DNA from: JAWPNA01 sp045402695
GTDB taxonomy: Bacteria > Acidobacteriota > Polarisedimenticolia > JACPZX01 > DASXTC01
Reading direction: 5' to 3'
Length of the DNA stretch: 9,333 nt
NCBI GenBank assembly: GCA_045402695.1
Contig: JAWPNA010000327.1
Location: 1 to 9,333 of the forward strand
A model generated the notes under the pieces. The model was not told the origin of the DNA, did not search any database, and worked only from the letters and a program-made list of their open reading frames with translations. Position numbers and translations under genes: made by a program. Shown here in pieces: positions 7,687 to 9,333 of the stretch (within the stretch, counting starts at the first letter, position 1; every line of letters begins with the position of its first letter).

Positions 7687-9333
7687 TTGGCCGTCATCCA
7701 TAGCGACGCGCCTCCGGTCCACAACCCGTGGCGGCGCAATCTGGGCTTCGGCGCGGGCAGCCTGCTGCTGCTCGCCAGCACTGTCTGGATGATTTGGTTC
7801 GACTATCACCGCGACTGGAAGGGATACCAGCGCCAGTTCCGCGCCCTGGAGATCGAGAGGGCCGAGGCGAGGCTGGAGGAAGTGCAAGCGAAGGAGGAGG
7901 CCGATCAGCAGCTCGCGTCCCTCAGAGAGCAGCTCGAGGCGGCCCGCTCCGAGATGTCGGGGCAGCAGGAGAGTCTCAAGACGGCGCAGGAGTCGCTCGG
8001 CGAGGCCGAGAAGGCGTACTACGTCGCGGAGCAGCGCTGGAAGATCGACAAGTCGTACTTCGACGCGCGCAAGTACGAATTCGAGGAGGCGCGACGCCAC
8101 ATCGAGGAGTCGGCAGGCGACGAGGCGTCCAGGAATGAAGCCATCCGCCAGGCCGCGGCCGCCTTCAAGGTGTATGACGACCGGTACCAGGAGGCTGTCA
8201 CTGGGCTCGAGCAGGCCACCTCGGCCAGAGACGAGCAACGAGCCAAGGTCAAGGCGCTCACCGCGAAGATCGACGATTTCAACAAGAAGATCGCGCAGAT
8301 GACATCCGACGAGGCGGCCACGCAGCTGAAGATCGAAGCGAACCGTCCGACCCTCGCGACGGCCATCCGCAACGCACCGATCATCGACCTGGCGGCGCCG
8401 ACCCTCAAGGTGGATCAGGTGATCCTGCCGAACCTGCTCTCGGACATCAATTTCATCCGCATCCCCAAGGTGGACCGCTGCGTCACCTGCCACAAGGGGA
8501 TCGCTGAGCCCGGCTACGACGGCGCCGAGCAGCCGTTCACGGTGCACCCGAAGCTCGATCTGTTCCTCGCCGACAATTCACCGCATCCGTACAACAGGTT
8601 CGGCTGCACGGTGTGCCACCAGGGTCTCGATCGCGCCACGTCGTTCGCGTCGGCGATGCACTCACCGCGCGACGAGGAGCAGGAGCACGACTGGGTCCAG
8701 CGCTACGGCTGGGAGGAGCCTCACTACTGGGACTTCCCCCAGTTTTCGGCGCCGCACACGCAGGCCGCCTGCCGCACGTGCCACCTCAACGAAGTGCGCC
8801 TGAAGGGCGCCGACAGGTACAACCACGGCCTGGACATCCTCGAGCGCGCGGGCTGCTTCGGGTGCCACAAGATCGCCGGCTACGAGGAGCAGCGCAAGGC
8901 CGGCCCGGACCTGCGTCACGTCGCCTCCAAGGTGAGGCCGGAGTGGGCCTACCGCTGGATCGAGAATCCGAGGGCGTACCGGCCCACCACCTGGATGCCG
9001 AAGTTCTTCAATCTGAGCAACAGCAGCTCGCAGGACGATCGCGCGCGCGGCCAGGTCGAGATGGCCTCCATCGTCGCCTACCTGTTCAGCAAATCCGCTC
9101 CGTTCTCTCCCGCAGCGCCGCAGGCGCCCGCCGGCGACACGGAACGGGGCAAGAAACTGGTCGCCGAGAAAGGCTGCTTTGGCTGTCACAGGATCGGTGA
9201 GAACGCCACGGTGCGGGGCACCTACGGAAGGGACTTCGGGCCGACGCTGGATCGCGTCGGGGACAAGGTGACCTCCGAGTGGCTGTATGACTGGATCCGG
9301 GATCCGAAAAGGTACTTCCCCGAGACGAACATG
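7687..9333 (+). CDS. membrane-anchored multihaem cytochrome c with long coiled coil, 3' end outside window
   Basis: An open frame of 549 codons from a TTG at 7687 to the window edge without a stop. GAGGGGA (7674-7680) lies 6 bases before the TTG and overlaps the stop of the preceding gene; the nearby ATG at 7680 closes after seven codons. A short N-terminus is followed by one transmembrane helix (about 19-38), a long charged helical region rich in Glu, Ala, Gln, Lys and Arg (about 45-230, probable coiled coil), and a haem domain. Five CxxCH haem c sites are seen: CVTCH (265), CTVCH (307), CRTCH (362), CFGCH (390) and CFGCH (497). The last two belong to duplicated class-I-like domains with GPDL/GPTL and Met ligand candidates M437 and M549. 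Seven other histidines between 287 and 380 could ligate haems 1-3. Its place in the operon suggests it receives electrons from the Rieske protein in place of cytochrome c1 or f. Confidence 0.92.
   Translation, partial: MAVIHSDAPPVHNPWRRNLGFGAGSLLLLASTVWMIWFDYHRDWKGYQRQFRALEIERAEARLEEVQAKEEADQQLASLREQLEAARSEMSGQQESLKTAQESLGEAEKAYYVAEQRWKIDKSYFDARKYEFEEARRHIEESAGDEASRNEAIRQAAAAFKVYDDRYQEAVTGLEQATSARDEQRAKVKALTAKIDDFNKKIAQMTSDEAATQLKIEANRPTLATAIRNAPIIDLAAPTLKVDQVILPNLLSDINFIRIPKVDRCVTCHKGIAEPGYDGAEQPFTVHPKLDLFLADNSPHPYNRFGCTVCHQGLDRATSFASAMHSPRDEEQEHDWVQRYGWEEPHYWDFPQFSAPHTQAACRTCHLNEVRLKGADRYNHGLDILERAGCFGCHKIAGYEEQRKAGPDLRHVASKVRPEWAYRWIENPRAYRPTTWMPKFFNLSNSSSQDDRARGQVEMASIVAYLFSKSAPFSPAAPQAPAGDTERGKKLVAEKGCFGCHRIGENATVRGTYGRDFGPTLDRVGDKVTSEWLYDWIRDPKRYFPETNM
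8854..9333 (+). repeat. tandemly duplicated monohaem cytochrome c domains within the multihaem protein
   Basis: Two successive segments share one plan. Residues about 390-438 read CFGCHKIAG, then GPDLRHVASKV, EWAYRWIENPRAYR and TTWMP. Residues about 497-549 read CFGCHRIGE, then GPTLDRVGDKV, SEWLYDWIRDPKRYF and ETNM at the window edge. Haem site to candidate Met ligand spacing is 47 and 52 residues. This is a protein-level duplication; the DNA of the two halves has diverged. Confidence 0.75.

Noticed and set aside
7728..8138. Plus-strand ATG-started frame within the start of the cytochrome c gene
   Set aside because: It is out of frame with the TTG-started gene and has no recognisable features; the TTG frame stays open for 549 codons to the window edge.
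7558..8547. Minus-strand open frame of 329 codons opposite the multihaem cytochrome
   Set aside because: It is the mirror of the coiled-coil coding region; the Leu/Arg-rich product comes from reversed Glu/Lys/Gln codons. The plus frame has a ribosome binding site, anchor helix and CxxCH motifs.

Overview
The window is GC-rich bacterial chromosome (roughly two-thirds G+C by eye), densely coding, with no tRNA, rRNA, CRISPR array or mobile element that I can see. The genes point to a respiring Gram-negative-type bacterium with sigma-54 regulation and c-type cytochromes. Acidobacteriota or a former deltaproteobacterial lineage would fit, but the sequence does not fix the phylum.

Layout. Left, minus strand (1-936): the start of a DCC-family (DUF393) thiol-redox protein, cut by the window edge, preceded by a TIGR04282/DUF2064-type glycosyltransferase-like protein. 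An 80-base divergent intergenic region separates these from the plus strand. Plus strand (1017-4709) is a tightly coupled trio: a membrane histidine kinase, an NtrC-type sigma-54 response regulator starting 1 base after it, and a membrane-anchored HEAT-repeat protein whose GTG start overlaps the regulator stop. A 257-base intergenic region (4710-4966) holds a strong GC hairpin, a good sigma-70-like promoter with small inverted repeats, and an imperfect sigma-54-like -24/-12 site. Then comes a four-gene respiratory operon (4967 to the right edge): a Rieske iron-sulfur protein with a long Ala/Pro/Lys-rich N-terminal extension, a b6-type cytochrome b (four helices), an enlarged subunit-IV-like cytochrome b C-terminal half, and a TTG-started pentahaem (so far) cytochrome c with an N-terminal membrane anchor and a long predicted coiled coil. 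The cytochrome c gene runs off the window.

How they work together. The last four genes encode a quinol:cytochrome c oxidoreductase of the Rieske/cytochrome b superfamily with split cytochrome b. The b6-like half keeps all four haem b histidines with b6-type spacing and a cysteine aligned with Cys35 of plastid cytochrome b6, which carries the covalent haem c_n/c_i. The C-terminal half has APWY where the Qo-site PEWY motif is expected. No canonical cytochrome c1 or f is visible; the multihaem cytochrome c sits in its place and probably takes electrons from the Rieske centre. The kinase/regulator pair next door is a natural candidate for controlling this operon, but that link is inferred from position and one imperfect promoter match.

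The most interesting material is this unusual bc/b6f hybrid (haem c_n cysteine, APWY Qo motif, extra helices, coiled-coil multihaem cytochrome, extended Rieske) and its possible sigma-54 control.
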